Shown here piece by piece: positions 1 through 8,784 of a stretch of DNA of 64,000 nt (position 1 is its first letter; each line of letters opens with the position of its first letter). Source of the stretch: Magnetococcales bacterium (GTDB lineage Bacteria; Pseudomonadota; Magnetococcia; Magnetococcales; Magnetaquicoccaceae); contig PDZU01000002.1 in assembly GCA_002753095.1 (NCBI GenBank), forward strand, positions 62,001 to 126,000, read 5' to 3'. The notes below the pieces were generated by a model. It was not told the DNA's origin, did not search any database, and saw only the letters and a program-made list of their open reading frames with translations. The translations under genes and the position numbers were made by a program.

Positions 1-1189
1 TCTTGTGATTGGCACGATTGATTGCCATAACCTCTTGGTAACCTTCAGAATAGATTCCTGGTGGCCACCAATCGACACTGCCATCTTCTTTAATCTCAAT
101 CGGTTTAAGGGTGCTGCAGCCCTCTGGAGATTCGTCAACCCAATACAGAGCAACCAGCTTTGCATCCGCGCTACCTTCGGCAATGCGGCGGCGAATGCGC
201 AGCAGCAGATTTTCCGAATGGGTTTCCACCAAAACTTGCCCCCGCCCAAGCTTGGCTGTCTCCAAGAATAGATCCCCCAGGGCTGCCTGTGCCGCTGCAT
301 GGAGACTGTTCTCCGGTTCTTCTACCAAATCCAGGAAAGAATCAATCGAGGAAGTATGGTAACGGTGGGAGAGTTGTAAAGCAACGACGGGCAAAATCTG
401 TTGCATCCCTTGGCCTGCATCGGCCAAATTAATGGCAATCCCCTTTTTGCGCAGAACGCACTCCACTGCTTTGCCGAAAGTGTCCAAATCGAGGCGCCAT
501 CCATCCAAATTTTGCGTAAACCATTCTCCAACTTCGGCAAGTAGTTGCCCATTGTTCGCCAACCAGTTAATACAACCATTGCCGTTGAATGATACGGTAT
601 CCACTTGACCAAGTTTGTAAACATGCTCAGCATGTGCCCGTGCAGGGCCAAGATGCTGCAGGCGGTTCTCATGTCTTTCAATGAGGAACTCCCATTCTCC
701 TTGAATACGCTTATCGATTGAGCCCTCGATGAATCCAAGTACTATCGCACTATTTGACTTGTGAAGATTTATGACATGCTCGATATTTTCTGCTTTGATT
801 TCGAGAATATCCTTATTGAGGCGAAGATTCGTAACCAAAGGTTGATCATTCATCGCATCTTGAACATGTTGTAAGGTCAAGGAAAAATCTCCTTCACCCA
901 GGTTTGTATCCTCAAGAGTTAGAGAAAAGTCAATGCTGTTGTTGGGTGACTTTCCGTGAACAAGGTCAAGGAAGGTGTGACCATAAATAAGATGATCTAT
1001 TTTTAATGGAAATGGCGTGTGTAAAGTTCGATGGCTGAACATGCTCAACAATAGTCTAATCAGCCTCAGAATGGCCGATTTTCCGCTACTGTTCTTGCCA
1101 TAGAACAGGGTGAGAGGACGCACATCGACCGTGACTGGATCGCGAAAAGCCTTGTAACGCGCACAACCGAAGGAGCGAATTTTGATCAT
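1..1189 (-). CDS. AAA-type ATP-binding protein (partial, cut by window edge)
   Basis: 396 codons are visible and no stop occurs before the window edge, so the C-terminus is missing. The ATG at 1189 opens with a strand and a Walker A loop, GKNSSGKS (about residues 31-38). A signature-like stretch (LADAGQGMQQ) follows, then a Walker B segment (LDLVEEPENSLH, near 290) and a switch-like VETHSENLL (near 321). This order is typical of SMC/RecF-like AAA ATPases of the OLD/DUF3696 type, in which the ATPase partners a nuclease or effector. Base composition is visibly more AT-rich at the N-terminal end than in the rim genes beside it, which could mean acquisition. The substrate is unknown; a defence or DNA-repair role is possible but unsupported without the missing flank. 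Confidence 0.8.
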   Translation of the reverse strand, partial: MIKIRSFGCARYKAFRDPVTVDVRPLTLFYGKNSSGKSAILRLIRLLLSMFSHRTLHTPFPLKIDHLIYGHTFLDLVHGKSPNNSIDFSLTLEDTNLGEGDFSLTLQHVQDAMNDQPLVTNLRLNKDILEIKAENIEHVINLHKSNSAIVLGFIEGSIDKRIQGEWEFLIERHENRLQHLGPARAHAEHVYKLGQVDTVSFNGNGCINWLANNGQLLAEVGEWFTQNLDGWRLDLDTFGKAVECVLRKKGIAINLADAGQGMQQILPVVALQLSHRYHTSSIDSFLDLVEEPENSLHAAAQAALGDLFLETAKLGRGQVLVETHSENLLLRIRRRIAEGSADAKLVALYWVDESPEGCSTLKPIEIKEDGSVDWWPPGIYSEGYQEVMAINRANHK

Positions 1190-1294
1190 TTGCTGTCATC
1201 CCCAGGAAAAGCCATCATTTAAAGAATGCAACGATTGCTCTCGCAAATCATACTCAAACATCCGGCGTCTCGCCAGATTCTCTGTTTTGCTTTC

Positions 1295-1807
1295 TTACCC
1301 CTTCCGATTCCGATAAGCGGCAATGTGGCGGGCAGCGACAGGGCTGTGTGGTACGCTGGGTGCGGGTGTTGTCAGCGGGGGGGATGGCACAGCGGGGGCG
1401 GTTGTTGTCGTCGGAACCTGCAGACGTTGCAGCAGCTCCTGCCGACTGGCCGGGCTGGCCGCCGGTTTGCTCTGCGGGGCGGCGGTGGCCGCTACGGTCG
1501 GGGTAGTGGTTCCTCCGGTGCCCAACGCCTGCAGCATGCCGCTTTGTCGTTCGGCCAGGGAGAGAGGAATGGGCTTGATGCCGGTCTGTTCGCGCAAATA
1601 GTCCAGCAGATGTTGCAAGGAGACCCCCTGCTCCGCCAACGTAACCCCAGAAGGTGGGGCAGGGGCAGCGGGTGCCGGAAGCTCCGGGGCAAAAATGGAG
1701 AGCATGCCGCTCTCTCTCTCGGCACGGGAGAGGGGCGTGGGCTGAATGCCTGTCTGCTGACGCAGATGGTGCAACAACGCCTGCCAAGGATCTTCCGTAT
1801 TGCCCAT
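1295..1807 (-). CDS. small Pro/Ala-rich protein with duplicated motif, coupled to rimK
   Basis: A 170-residue protein I do not recognise. It starts at ATG 1807 with GGAGG about 7 nt upstream inside the end of rimK, so translation is probably coupled. The N-terminal half holds two copies of one motif, LLxxLRxQTGIxPxPLSxAER followed by xSGML, near residues 10-35 and 68-95, joined by a Pro/Ala linker. The C-terminal half is low complexity (T, A, P, V) and ends in a basic tail. There is no signal peptide or membrane segment. Position as last gene of the rsh-rimB-rimK operon suggests a substrate, adaptor or regulator of RimK; that is inference. The reverse strand also carries long open frames here, a by-product of high GC. 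Confidence 0.65.
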   Translation of the reverse strand: MGNTEDPWQALLHHLRQQTGIQPTPLSRAERESGMLSIFAPELPAPAAPAPPSGVTLAEQGVSLQHLLDYLREQTGIKPIPLSLAERQSGMLQALGTGGTTTPTVAATAAPQSKPAASPASRQELLQRLQVPTTTTAPAVPSPPLTTPAPSVPHSPVAARHIAAYRNRKG

Positions 1808-1809
1808 GT

Positions 1810-2769
1810 TCAACCCTCCGGTTCGCTTGCCGGACGGGGGGCGCGGGCACGATTGCGCGGCGAGCGGCTCTGGTTGGCGCTGCTGCGTGCCCGTTCCTCA
1901 ACCTTTTTTGCCAAAAATTCAATCATCTTTCCCGCTACATCGATGCCTGTGGCCGTCTCCAACCCCTCCAGGCCGGGCGAAGAGTTGATCTCCAACACCA
2001 CCGGTCCATGCTTGCTGCGCAACATGTCCACCCCCGCCACCGAGAGCCCCATCAATTTGGCAGAACGGACCGCAACAGAGCGCTCCTCTGGCGTGATCCG
2101 CACCGCCGTGGCCGTGCCACCCCGATGCAGGTTGGAACGAAATTCACCACTTTTGCCCTGCCGCTGAATGGCAGCGACCACCCGATCCCCCACCACCAGA
2201 CAACGCAGGTCACGGGCATTGGCCTCGCGAATATACTCCTGCACCAGAATGTTGGCGTGAATGCCCCGAAACGCCTCGATCATGCTCTTGGCCGAGCGCG
2301 GCGTCTCAGCCAAGACCACGCCGATGCCTTGCGTTCCCTCCAGCAGTTTGATCACCACCGGCGCACCCCCCACCATGGCGATCAGATCATCGGTAAATTG
2401 GGTCGAGTGGGCAAATCCAGTCACCGGCAAACCAATCCCCGAGCCAGCCAACAGTTGCAGGCAACGCAATTTATCACGGGAGCGGGCAATGGATTCGGCG
2501 TTGTTGAGCGGATAGACTCCGGTCATCTCAAACTGGTTGAGAACCGCCAGACCATAGAAGGTGATGGAGGCGCCAATGCGCGGAATCACCGCATCAAAAC
2601 CACGTAACACCTCCCCCTTGTAACGAATTTCTGGACGGTTGGAGGTGATGTTCATGTAGACCAGCAAGGTGTTGATCACCTGGATGGTGTGGCCCCGCTG
2701 TTCGGCCGCCTCGACCAGACGGCGGTGGCTGTACAGCGTGGGATTGCGTGCCAGCAAAACAATTTTCAT
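1810..2769 (-). CDS. rimK: RimK-type ATP-grasp glutamate ligase
   Basis: A 319-residue ATP-grasp ligase. The family adds glutamate residues to the C-terminus of ribosomal protein S6. The N-terminus ([18 protein letters not shown]) and the blocks [31 protein letters not shown] and the Mg/ATP-binding [14 protein letters not shown] are all RimK-like. Residues 290-319 form a basic, Ser/Arg/Pro-rich tail longer than in E. coli RimK (about 300 aa). The start overlaps the rimB stop by 4 bp (ATGA). The operon order rsh-rimB-rimK places an alarmone enzyme and a retropepsin-like protease upstream. In Pseudomonas RimB modulates RimK activity, which supports a functional module here. Confidence 0.92.
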   Translation of the reverse strand: MKIVLLARNPTLYSHRRLVEAAEQRGHTIQVINTLLVYMNITSNRPEIRYKGEVLRGFDAVIPRIGASITFYGLAVLNQFEMTGVYPLNNAESIARSRDKLRCLQLLAGSGIGLPVTGFAHSTQFTDDLIAMVGGAPVVIKLLEGTQGIGVVLAETPRSAKSMIEAFRGIHANILVQEYIREANARDLRCLVVGDRVVAAIQRQGKSGEFRSNLHRGGTATAVRITPEERSVAVRSAKLMGLSVAGVDMLRSKHGPVVLEINSSPGLEGLETATGIDVAGKMIEFLAKKVEERARSSANQSRSPRNRARAPRPASEPEG

Positions 2770-3317
2770 GAGATCTCCCCCTCTGTGGCCGCCGGAATGT
2801 GCAGACTGTGGGTCAGTGCTGGAACAGATTCTTGCAGAAAAGAGGCGGCGGGATCCACTAAAAAGCGTTTGCGGATGGCGCTGCGGCCAATCAATAGGCG
2901 AAAGCCCATGCGCGCGCGATTGCTGAGCGTCAGTTCAATGGGCCATGTGGTATGGCCGATCTGCAGGCGGGTTTTGACGACATAACGGTAGCGCTTGCAG
3001 CCACTGGAGCTGCGCACGGCCCGTCGGTCGATCAAGGGGGCGACACACAGTTGGGTCTGCTGCGCATCGTGCAAAGCGACCGGCACGGAAAAACGGACAA
3101 ACCGCCTGTGGCCCTTGCGGAAAGGTTGCATGTCAAGGCCGTGCAAGGAGGAGGTGCGGGCCCCGGTGTCTATTTTGGCCTTGATGCGGGCAATACCCAG
3201 TTGCGGCAGGCCAACCCACTCCCGCCATCCCAGCAGCGGTTTATCGGTTCGCCCGCTTTGCGTCGCTGCGCCGTCATCACAGGGAGAGTTGCCGGGTGCT
3301 GTCACAACAGCGCTCAC
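2766..3317 (-). CDS. rimB: RimB-like retropepsin-fold (ATP-dependent zinc protease family) protein
   Basis: A 183-residue protein with the single-domain retropepsin-like fold often annotated as ATP-dependent zinc protease. The diagnostic block is [24 protein letters not shown] near residues 35-58 (quoted in pieces: [12 protein letters not shown]), with the Asp-Thr-Gly catalytic triplet. A later block, [13 protein letters not shown], matches the family's second conserved region. The start is GTG at 3317, which overlaps the TGA of the upstream rsh gene (GTGA), so the two are translationally coupled. The stop overlaps the rimK ATG. In Pseudomonas RimB acts with RimK and controls its glutamylase activity. 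Confidence 0.88.
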   Translation of the reverse strand: MSAVVTAPGNSPCDDGAATQSGRTDKPLLGWREWVGLPQLGIARIKAKIDTGARTSSLHGLDMQPFRKGHRRFVRFSVPVALHDAQQTQLCVAPLIDRRAVRSSSGCKRYRYVVKTRLQIGHTTWPIELTLSNRARMGFRLLIGRSAIRKRFLVDPAASFLQESVPALTHSLHIPAATEGEIS

Positions 3318-5218
3318 GCGTTGCTGAAACTGGTTTTCCAGGCATAGCTGAGAACCTCCTGAACGGAACCATTCAGCACCAACTGGTTGAGAAACTGGCC
3401 GAGGGTCAGGGAGGGCTTGCCATCCAGTTCCATGGTGATCAGGTAGGAGTCGGCAGAGCGTCCCTTGCCTTGGATGGAGTGACCGTTGATGTCAAATTGG
3501 GCGATGAGCTTGAGTACAGTGAGCAGGGCGCCGGTACGGTGACCGACAGTGAAGGTGATATGCAGGCTTTCGTTGTTGTCGCTGATCATCCATTCCCCCT
3601 TTTCCCATTGATTGCGTTGAATCTTGTCGCAATCGGCGCGGTGGATGATCCAGTGGGCATCTTCCGAGAGGCGGCCCACAATGGGTACGTTGGGGACAGC
3701 CAGACAGCAGTTGGACCAGATGATGTCCGGGCTGGCCAACTCGGTCAACTGAAAACGTCCCAGGTTGGGACGCAGGATGCCACGGACGGAGATGTTGGGA
3801 TTTTTCAGAGCCTGCTTGATCAGGGTGCGGGCGCGGGCGGTCTTGACCACATCCAGCCAAGCCCGTTGCGGTTGGGCCTGTTTGGCGGTCAGAATGCGCA
3901 CGACATCGCCATCGCGCAGCGGGTATTCCGGGGGGCGCTGTATGCCGTTGATGCGGGCCCCCGTGCAATGCTCGCCCAGTTCGGTATGGACCAGATAGGC
4001 AAAATCAACCACCACCGAATCCACCGGAAAGGTAAAACGGTCTCCCTTGGGGGTGTAAACATCCAGTTGGTCCGGCAGTACATGGGCGTGTACCTCGGAC
4101 ATGCGCAAATCGCTGTCGCCCAAAGTGGCCAGCAGGCGCATGTAACGGGCAGGATCCGGGCCACTGACGCCCCATTCGGCCAGAATGCCGAGGCGGTTGG
4201 CCAGATCATCCTGGTGACGGACGACCTGGACGTTCAAGGGATGCCCATCCCAGATGATGCGCGTGGTGAGCGCGTGAAAACCGTTGACACGGGGTGCGTT
4301 GAGATAGTCGCGCACATGGCGCGGCAATGGACCGAAATGGCTGTGCATTTTGCCCAAAACCCGCCAGGCCGCTTCGTCATCCTCCACCAGCAGGCGCACG
4401 CGGTAGGTAGGCCAACTCACACGCATCAACTGCCCGGTGCCAGGCTGCTCGGTCAGAAAAAAATAATCGCCCAGCGTGCGGGCCTCAATGACATAATCCT
4501 GGGCATAGCCCGGCTTGAGAACCACCTCCAACTGGTCGGCGAGCTGTTCCATGCCGGGCGCGCCACGGGCCTGCATCTCTTCCAGTGTGGCACGGGCACG
4601 GTGATACTGCACCGGCATAAGGTGGGGCAAAATACGTTCGATGAGCGCATCAGCCAGGGCCATGATGCCTAAACGGCGCGCTACCCCCACATAAATCAGG
4701 GCCAGACTGGCCTTGTTCTTGGCGTTGACCTTGCCATGCACCTCCAGGCTGGCTGAATTATGGTAGACATCAAATATTTTGATCACCAAAACGCGCAGAT
4801 CCTTGGAAGCGGCACTCAGAATGCGCCGATAGGTGGCGGGCAGATCACCACTGCCCGTTTGCAGACTGCGAATTTTGGAAAGCGATTGGACAATTTCGTA
4901 GACATGGGCATCAAACTCCATCAAACGGCGTTCCGGTTCCATGTGGTCGGGTGCGTCTTCAATGGTATCATGCAGGAGGGCAGCACAGGTTCCGGCGACA
5001 TCGGTCATGCCCCAGGAGAGGGCGTGGTGGGCTACCTCGACGCAATGGATGACGTAAGGGCTGCCATCCAATTTACGGACCTGGCCATGATGGAACTCCT
5101 GGGCAAGCTGGGCGGCATGGGCAACCTTGCGGGTTCCTTCTTCGCCGAGCTGGGACTGACTCAAAGCCAATAGCTCAGCCACTTTCTCTTCGAGGGTCTG
5201 GATATGGTCAGGGTTCAT
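3314..5218 (-). CDS. divergent RelA/SpoT homologue, probable (p)ppGpp hydrolase
   Basis: 634 residues with the usual RSH order: HD hydrolase, degenerate synthetase, TGS, zinc-finger/helical and ACT. Hydrolase residues look intact: the VIH histidine near 58, HDTIED near 84, and KIFDVYHN near 150. The synthetase region is still alignable (RVLGKMHSHFGPLP, VRDYLNAP) but lacks key residues. GYQSLHT reads GFHALTT, EVQIRT reads NVQVVR, and the catalytic Asp of the DxYAFR block is missing. TGS (DVYTPKGDRFTFP) and the Cys-Cys-His-Cys motif are conserved, and an ACT-like domain ends the protein. A monofunctional, SpoT-like hydrolase is therefore likely. It heads an operon with rimB and rimK, which might link alarmone turnover to S6 modification. 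A bifunctional Rel is presumably elsewhere. Confidence 0.88.
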   Translation of the reverse strand: MNPDHIQTLEEKVAELLALSQSQLGEEGTRKVAHAAQLAQEFHHGQVRKLDGSPYVIHCVEVAHHALSWGMTDVAGTCAALLHDTIEDAPDHMEPERRLMEFDAHVYEIVQSLSKIRSLQTGSGDLPATYRRILSAASKDLRVLVIKIFDVYHNSASLEVHGKVNAKNKASLALIYVGVARRLGIMALADALIERILPHLMPVQYHRARATLEEMQARGAPGMEQLADQLEVVLKPGYAQDYVIEARTLGDYFFLTEQPGTGQLMRVSWPTYRVRLLVEDDEAAWRVLGKMHSHFGPLPRHVRDYLNAPRVNGFHALTTRIIWDGHPLNVQVVRHQDDLANRLGILAEWGVSGPDPARYMRLLATLGDSDLRMSEVHAHVLPDQLDVYTPKGDRFTFPVDSVVVDFAYLVHTELGEHCTGARINGIQRPPEYPLRDGDVVRILTAKQAQPQRAWLDVVKTARARTLIKQALKNPNISVRGILRPNLGRFQLTELASPDIIWSNCCLAVPNVPIVGRLSEDAHWIIHRADCDKIQRNQWEKGEWMISDNNESLHITFTVGHRTGALLTVLKLIAQFDINGHSIQGKGRSADSYLITMELDGKPSLTLGQFLNQLVLNGSVQEVLSYAWKTSFSNA

Positions 5219-5413
5219 CCGTTGCTCTCTCTTCCGTGTTGCGCTGCATCATCCTGGTAGCATGATCTGAGTCTGCGGCGGAAAAAGCAAGTCTTTGAAA
5301 ATTTCTTTGCAGAAATGTCAAAGAGAGTTTCCTTGTAGGTGGGATGCGGGTTACAATGAGGGATGCGTGTTTTGCCTACTGTCTATTGATCGCTACTACT
5401 GCAAGGATAGGCC

Positions 5414-6247
5414 ATGATGACTGGATTGTTTAAATGGGTTTTCAGGCAGTTTCTGCCTTATGTAATTGGGGCACTGATTGGAGTCGGGTTTTTTTTCTTA
5501 TTGATATATATTGTCCCGCATTTGCCTGAGGGGTCGCTTTGGGATTGGTCCAAGGCGAGACTTTCTTTTGAATTACCGTTTGAATTGCCGTTTGAACTGC
5601 CGTGGGAGAGTGGCAAGAAGGAGCATGTGGCTGCGGTAGCCCAGCAGAGTGTTGCGGTGGTGAGCGTACCCGTTGCGGTCCCAGTGTCCAAGCCGGTGGC
5701 ACCGGCGGTGCCTGCGGTCACGACGGCGGCTCCTGCGGTTCCAGCGCCGGTTGCGACGCCAGCGCCGGCAGTCGCTCCGGTTGTCGCCGCTGCGGCTCCG
5801 GTGGTGCCGTCTGTCCCCGAAGCCAAACCGGAAGCTTTGGCCAGCGAATCCTCCATGGCGGGTCCACCTCTGGATGCGGAGTTGGAGCGGGATCCGGTAG
5901 AGATGGTGGAGTCTTACCAAGCGGCGCCTGCGGCCAGAGTGGCAGAGCATCATGCCACGCGTGGCGGTGCCGTGGGTGATGCTGGCATGAAAGGGATGGA
6001 TTGTGGCATGCCGCCATCCCGCCCTGGTCCTGGCATGGAGTATTATTTGGCCTGCCAGTGGCGGACAGAGTGTTTGGCCCGTCTGGAGCGGGCGCGTGGC
6101 ATGATCGAGCAGGAGCGGCGGCGTTGCCCCACCGTGGGGGGGGAGGCGCAAGCGTGCCAGTCCTATTACTACGCGCTGGAGCAGCAATATCACCCGGCCT
6201 TGTGTGGGCGTGGCTGGCCAGGGACGCAGATGCCGGGGTGGCGGTAA
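5414..6247 (+). CDS. membrane-anchored Pro/Ala/Val-rich protein, unknown function
   Basis: 277 residues, not recognised. An N-terminal hydrophobic segment (about residues 14-36) follows a short basic stretch, giving a single-pass signal anchor. Next comes a tetrapeptide repeat, FELP three to four times, encoded by a 12-bp tandem repeat near 5565-5605. A long Pro/Ala/Val linker (residues 70-140) could span the periplasm, much like TonB or RodZ linkers. The C-terminal 80 residues are compact and Cys-containing (DCGMPP, ACQWRTECLARLERARG, CPTVGGEAQACQ), suggesting a small disulphide-bonded periplasmic domain. RBS AAGGA precedes the ATG. The next gene is convergent. Confidence 0.75.
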   Translation: MMTGLFKWVFRQFLPYVIGALIGVGFFFLLIYIVPHLPEGSLWDWSKARLSFELPFELPFELPWESGKKEHVAAVAQQSVAVVSVPVAVPVSKPVAPAVPAVTTAAPAVPAPVATPAPAVAPVVAAAAPVVPSVPEAKPEALASESSMAGPPLDAELERDPVEMVESYQAAPAARVAEHHATRGGAVGDAGMKGMDCGMPPSRPGPGMEYYLACQWRTECLARLERARGMIEQERRRCPTVGGEAQACQSYYYALEQQYHPALCGRGWPGTQMPGWR

Positions 6248-6275
6248 AGTTTACCTGTTTTGCGGGGTGAGGAAG

Positions 6276-6308
6276 AAAAATTTGCCGGGCTGAATGGGGC
6301 CCGGCAAA
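6276..6308 (-). terminator. intrinsic terminator (minus strand)
   Basis: A 10-bp perfect stem (TTTGCCGGGC at 6281-6290 with GCCCGGCAAA at 6299-6308) and an 8-nt loop. Read on the minus strand it is followed by TTTTTC. It lies just past the stop of the minus-strand gene 6370-6708 and may also serve the convergent plus-strand gene. Confidence 0.7.
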
Positions 6309-6369
6309 AGCTTCAAACCGTGGTGTATGCCGGGGCGGCAAGCGGGCAGAGGGGCTGTGCCAACGGGTT

Positions 6370-6708
6370 TTAGTGGACCCGATGCAGCTTGGAGGTCTCT
6401 GTTACGCCTGCGTCTGCTCCGAGTTTTTCTTGCATTTCCAATGCGGTGGCATGGATTTGTTCGACCGGGATACCCAGATAGCGCGACATGACTTCGATGG
6501 ACCAGAAGGGTTCGCCCTCATCGCTGTAGCCGGTGGGCGTGGGGTAGGGGCCAAAGGTCTCTTCCATGGCCATGCGCATGGCAAGACGAATATCGCTGTG
6601 TTTGCTCAGGGCGAGGGTTTCCCAAGCGGCATCAAAATCAGGATGTTGCGGACCATCTTCGACAATTTGCAAGGCTGTTTGCAGTGGTTGTGTCAAGCTG
6701 GTGATCAT
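6370..6708 (-). CDS. small conserved-looking acidic protein, unknown
   Basis: 112 residues, not recognised. It starts at ATG 6708 with a GGGGAG Shine-Dalgarno about 9 nt upstream and ends before a strong terminator at 6276-6308. The composition is globular and acidic with mixed helices (PDFDAAWETLALSKHSDIR, VMSRYLGIPVEQIHATALEM). There is no signal peptide, membrane segment or cysteine cluster. The region ETFGPYPTPTGYSDEGEPFW may be a conserved loop. It sits convergent to the 5414-6247 gene and divergent from mtnA. No function can be proposed. Confidence 0.65.
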   Translation of the reverse strand: MITSLTQPLQTALQIVEDGPQHPDFDAAWETLALSKHSDIRLAMRMAMEETFGPYPTPTGYSDEGEPFWSIEVMSRYLGIPVEQIHATALEMQEKLGADAGVTETSKLHRVH

Positions 6709-6883
6709 GCGGTTACTCCCCGTTGGTCAAGATGATGATGGTCACAGGCCATCGTGCCGAGCTGGTCTGGGTTCCCTGGCTGCAAGATGTGTGCAAATTT
6801 ATCGGGGGTGGAAAAATAACAGTGCGTGATGCTTGCGCTGCATAAAGCGGCATCGTGACGGTGGCGGACTGAAAGGAGCGGTG

Positions 6884-7942
6884 ATGGCGGTATTTGATGT
6901 GGCCGTTTGGCGGGCGGGCAAGGTACGGATGTTGGATCAACGTGCCTTGCCGTTGCAGGAGATTTATCTGGAGTATGGTTCGGCGCAGGAGGTGGCGGAG
7001 GCGATCCGGGCGATGGTGGTCCGTGGAGCCCCGGCGATTGGGTGTGCGGCGGCTTTTGGTGTGGCTGTAGAGGCGTTTCGTCTGGCGGCCCAGGGGATGC
7101 CGGCCTCATGGGAGGAGGCGTTGGCACCGGGCATGGCGGCGTTGCGGGAGAGTCGGCCCACGGCGGTCAATCTGGTGTGGGCGTTACAGCGGATGTCGCG
7201 GTTGTTGCAGGGGTTGGAGGCGGATCGGGTACCGGAGCGGTTGTTGTGTGAGGCGGAGGCGATTCGGCAAGAGGATATTGAGTCGTGTCGGGAGATGGGG
7301 CGTTTGGGGGCGGACTATCTGCTGGTGCGTGGGGGGCAGCGGCCATTGACCCTGTTGACCCATTGCAATGCCGGGGCGTTGGCCACGGCGGGTTATGGTA
7401 CGGCATTGGGGGTGATTCGGGCGGCGGTAGACCGTTTTACGCAGGTCAGGGTTTATGCGTCGGAGACGCGGCCTTATTTGCAGGGGGCCCGGTTGACGGC
7501 CTGGGAGTTGCTGCGTGACGGTATTGAGACGACGTTGATCACCGATGGCATGGCGGGCCATTTGATGCAGAGCAGGGGGGTGGATGCGGTGGTGGTGGGT
7601 GCGGACCGGGTGGCGGCCAATGGGGATGCGGCCAACAAGATTGGCACTTATTCGTTGAGTGTGTTGGCGGCGCGGCATGGCATTCCCTTTTTGGTGGTGT
7701 GTCCTTTATCGACGATTGATTTGGCCACGCCCACTGGTGCGGGCATTCCCATTGAGGAGCGTGCGGCAGAGGAGGTGACCCATTATGCTGGCCAGCGCAC
7801 GGCGGCCATGGGGGTTCAGGTGTTCAATCCGGCATTTGATGTGACGCCAGCCGAGCTGATCACGGCGTTGGTAACGGAAGAAGGGGTTGTCGAGGGGCCG
7901 GATGCGGCTAAAATTGCTGGCTTATTTGCCCGGCGTGGCTAG
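6884..7942 (+). CDS. mtnA: methylthioribose-1-phosphate isomerase
   Basis: 352 residues from ATG 6884, chosen because AAAGGAG lies 5 nt upstream; upstream in-frame starts lack an RBS. The enzyme converts 5-methylthioribose-1-phosphate to methylthioribulose-1-phosphate in methionine salvage. Family blocks are clear: RGAPAIGCAAAFGV near 48-61, THCNAGALATAGYGTALGV near 160 (catalytic Cys), ETRPYLQGARLTAWEL near 197, TDGMAGHLM, and VGADRVAANGDAANKIGTY near 238-256 with the catalytic Asp. The length matches the family (about 340-370 aa). It stands alone with no other mtn genes visible, so its partners must lie elsewhere. The related aIF2B-like proteins are excluded by the Cys and Asp motifs. Confidence 0.95.
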   Translation: MAVFDVAVWRAGKVRMLDQRALPLQEIYLEYGSAQEVAEAIRAMVVRGAPAIGCAAAFGVAVEAFRLAAQGMPASWEEALAPGMAALRESRPTAVNLVWALQRMSRLLQGLEADRVPERLLCEAEAIRQEDIESCREMGRLGADYLLVRGGQRPLTLLTHCNAGALATAGYGTALGVIRAAVDRFTQVRVYASETRPYLQGARLTAWELLRDGIETTLITDGMAGHLMQSRGVDAVVVGADRVAANGDAANKIGTYSLSVLAARHGIPFLVVCPLSTIDLATPTGAGIPIEERAAEEVTHYAGQRTAAMGVQVFNPAFDVTPAELITALVTEEGVVEGPDAAKIAGLFARRG

Positions 7943-8090
7943 GGGTGTTTTGGGGCATGGAGAAAATGCAAAAAGGATTGCCCTGTCATGAATTACCTTG
8001 AGAATGGGTGTTAATTGTCTTACGCTACGCGTCGGGGTGGGCTGTTTGCGGGGGAAGTGTGGCCGGTTGCTGGGGTGAGAGAGGCGTTGC

Positions 8091-8681
8091 GTGGTACAAT
8101 ATCATGATACGGAGGTACAGCGGCGGGCGTATGCGCGGGTAGAGGATATGCTGCCTCTCAACTGGCGGCAGGTCAGCGCGGAGGAGTATGCGCGAGTAGC
8201 GGTATATTTTGAGCAGTACCATGATTTTCCGCCTGAGCCGGGGGATGATGCGCGGCGCGTTTTGACTGCGGTCAGTGCCAGTCATGAGATCAACGAATTG
8301 CGCCAGAAGCAGCCGAACGTCGCCTATATTTTCGAGCAATTGGATGCCAAGTTAAATCTGATTTTGCGCCAGTTGCATCCTAATTTACAGGATCGGGTTT
8401 TGCAGGTGACGCGCACTGTCATCAGTGGCAGTGGCATTGCGTTTTGGACCGAGGCGGCGGAGTTGGCGGTTGGTGACTGTTTGGAGATGCAGGCCCGTTT
8501 GGCTGTGGATGCTTTGGCGACGGTTGATTTTTTTGTCCGGGTATTGCGTTTGGAGTATCAGGACGGCTTGACGCAGGTTTCCTGTTGTTATGATCCGATT
8601 GCTGATGTGCCACGGGAGCAGATCATTCAGCATGTTTTTCGGCGCCAGGGTGACATGTTGCGTGCGCAGCGTGGCATGTAG
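8091..8681 (+). CDS. PilZ-like (c-di-GMP receptor type) protein upstream of motA
   Basis: 196 residues from GTG 8091, with a GAGAGAGG purine run 6-7 nt upstream. The C-terminal half has the alternating strand pattern of a PilZ barrel (ISGSGIAFWTEAAELAVGDCLEMQARL) and ends with a typical PilZ tail, QIIQHVFRRQGDMLRAQRG. The usual RxxxR and DxSxxG c-di-GMP motifs are at best degenerate: I see SGSGIAF where DxSxxG normally lies and no clear RxxxR. The N-terminal 100 residues are helical, resembling the N-terminal part of flagellar-brake-type PilZ proteins. Position 100 bp before motA supports a motility role. Ligand binding is doubtful. Confidence 0.65.
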   Translation: MVQYHDTEVQRRAYARVEDMLPLNWRQVSAEEYARVAVYFEQYHDFPPEPGDDARRVLTAVSASHEINELRQKQPNVAYIFEQLDAKLNLILRQLHPNLQDRVLQVTRTVISGSGIAFWTEAAELAVGDCLEMQARLAVDALATVDFFVRVLRLEYQDGLTQVSCCYDPIADVPREQIIQHVFRRQGDMLRAQRGM

Positions 8682-8784
8682 TTTTTTTGGAATGATAGAG
8701 ATAAGCGCCTTGGATGCGGTGACCCGGCGGTAGGCGGGCGTGGTTCCTCTTTTTTGATCGACACGAACACGAGGTATACGAGCG

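Noticed and set aside
3296-4672. 458-residue open frame on the plus strand
   Set aside because: Antisense to the rsh gene and overlapping rimB; the composition is that of a mirror frame and no motifs are visible.
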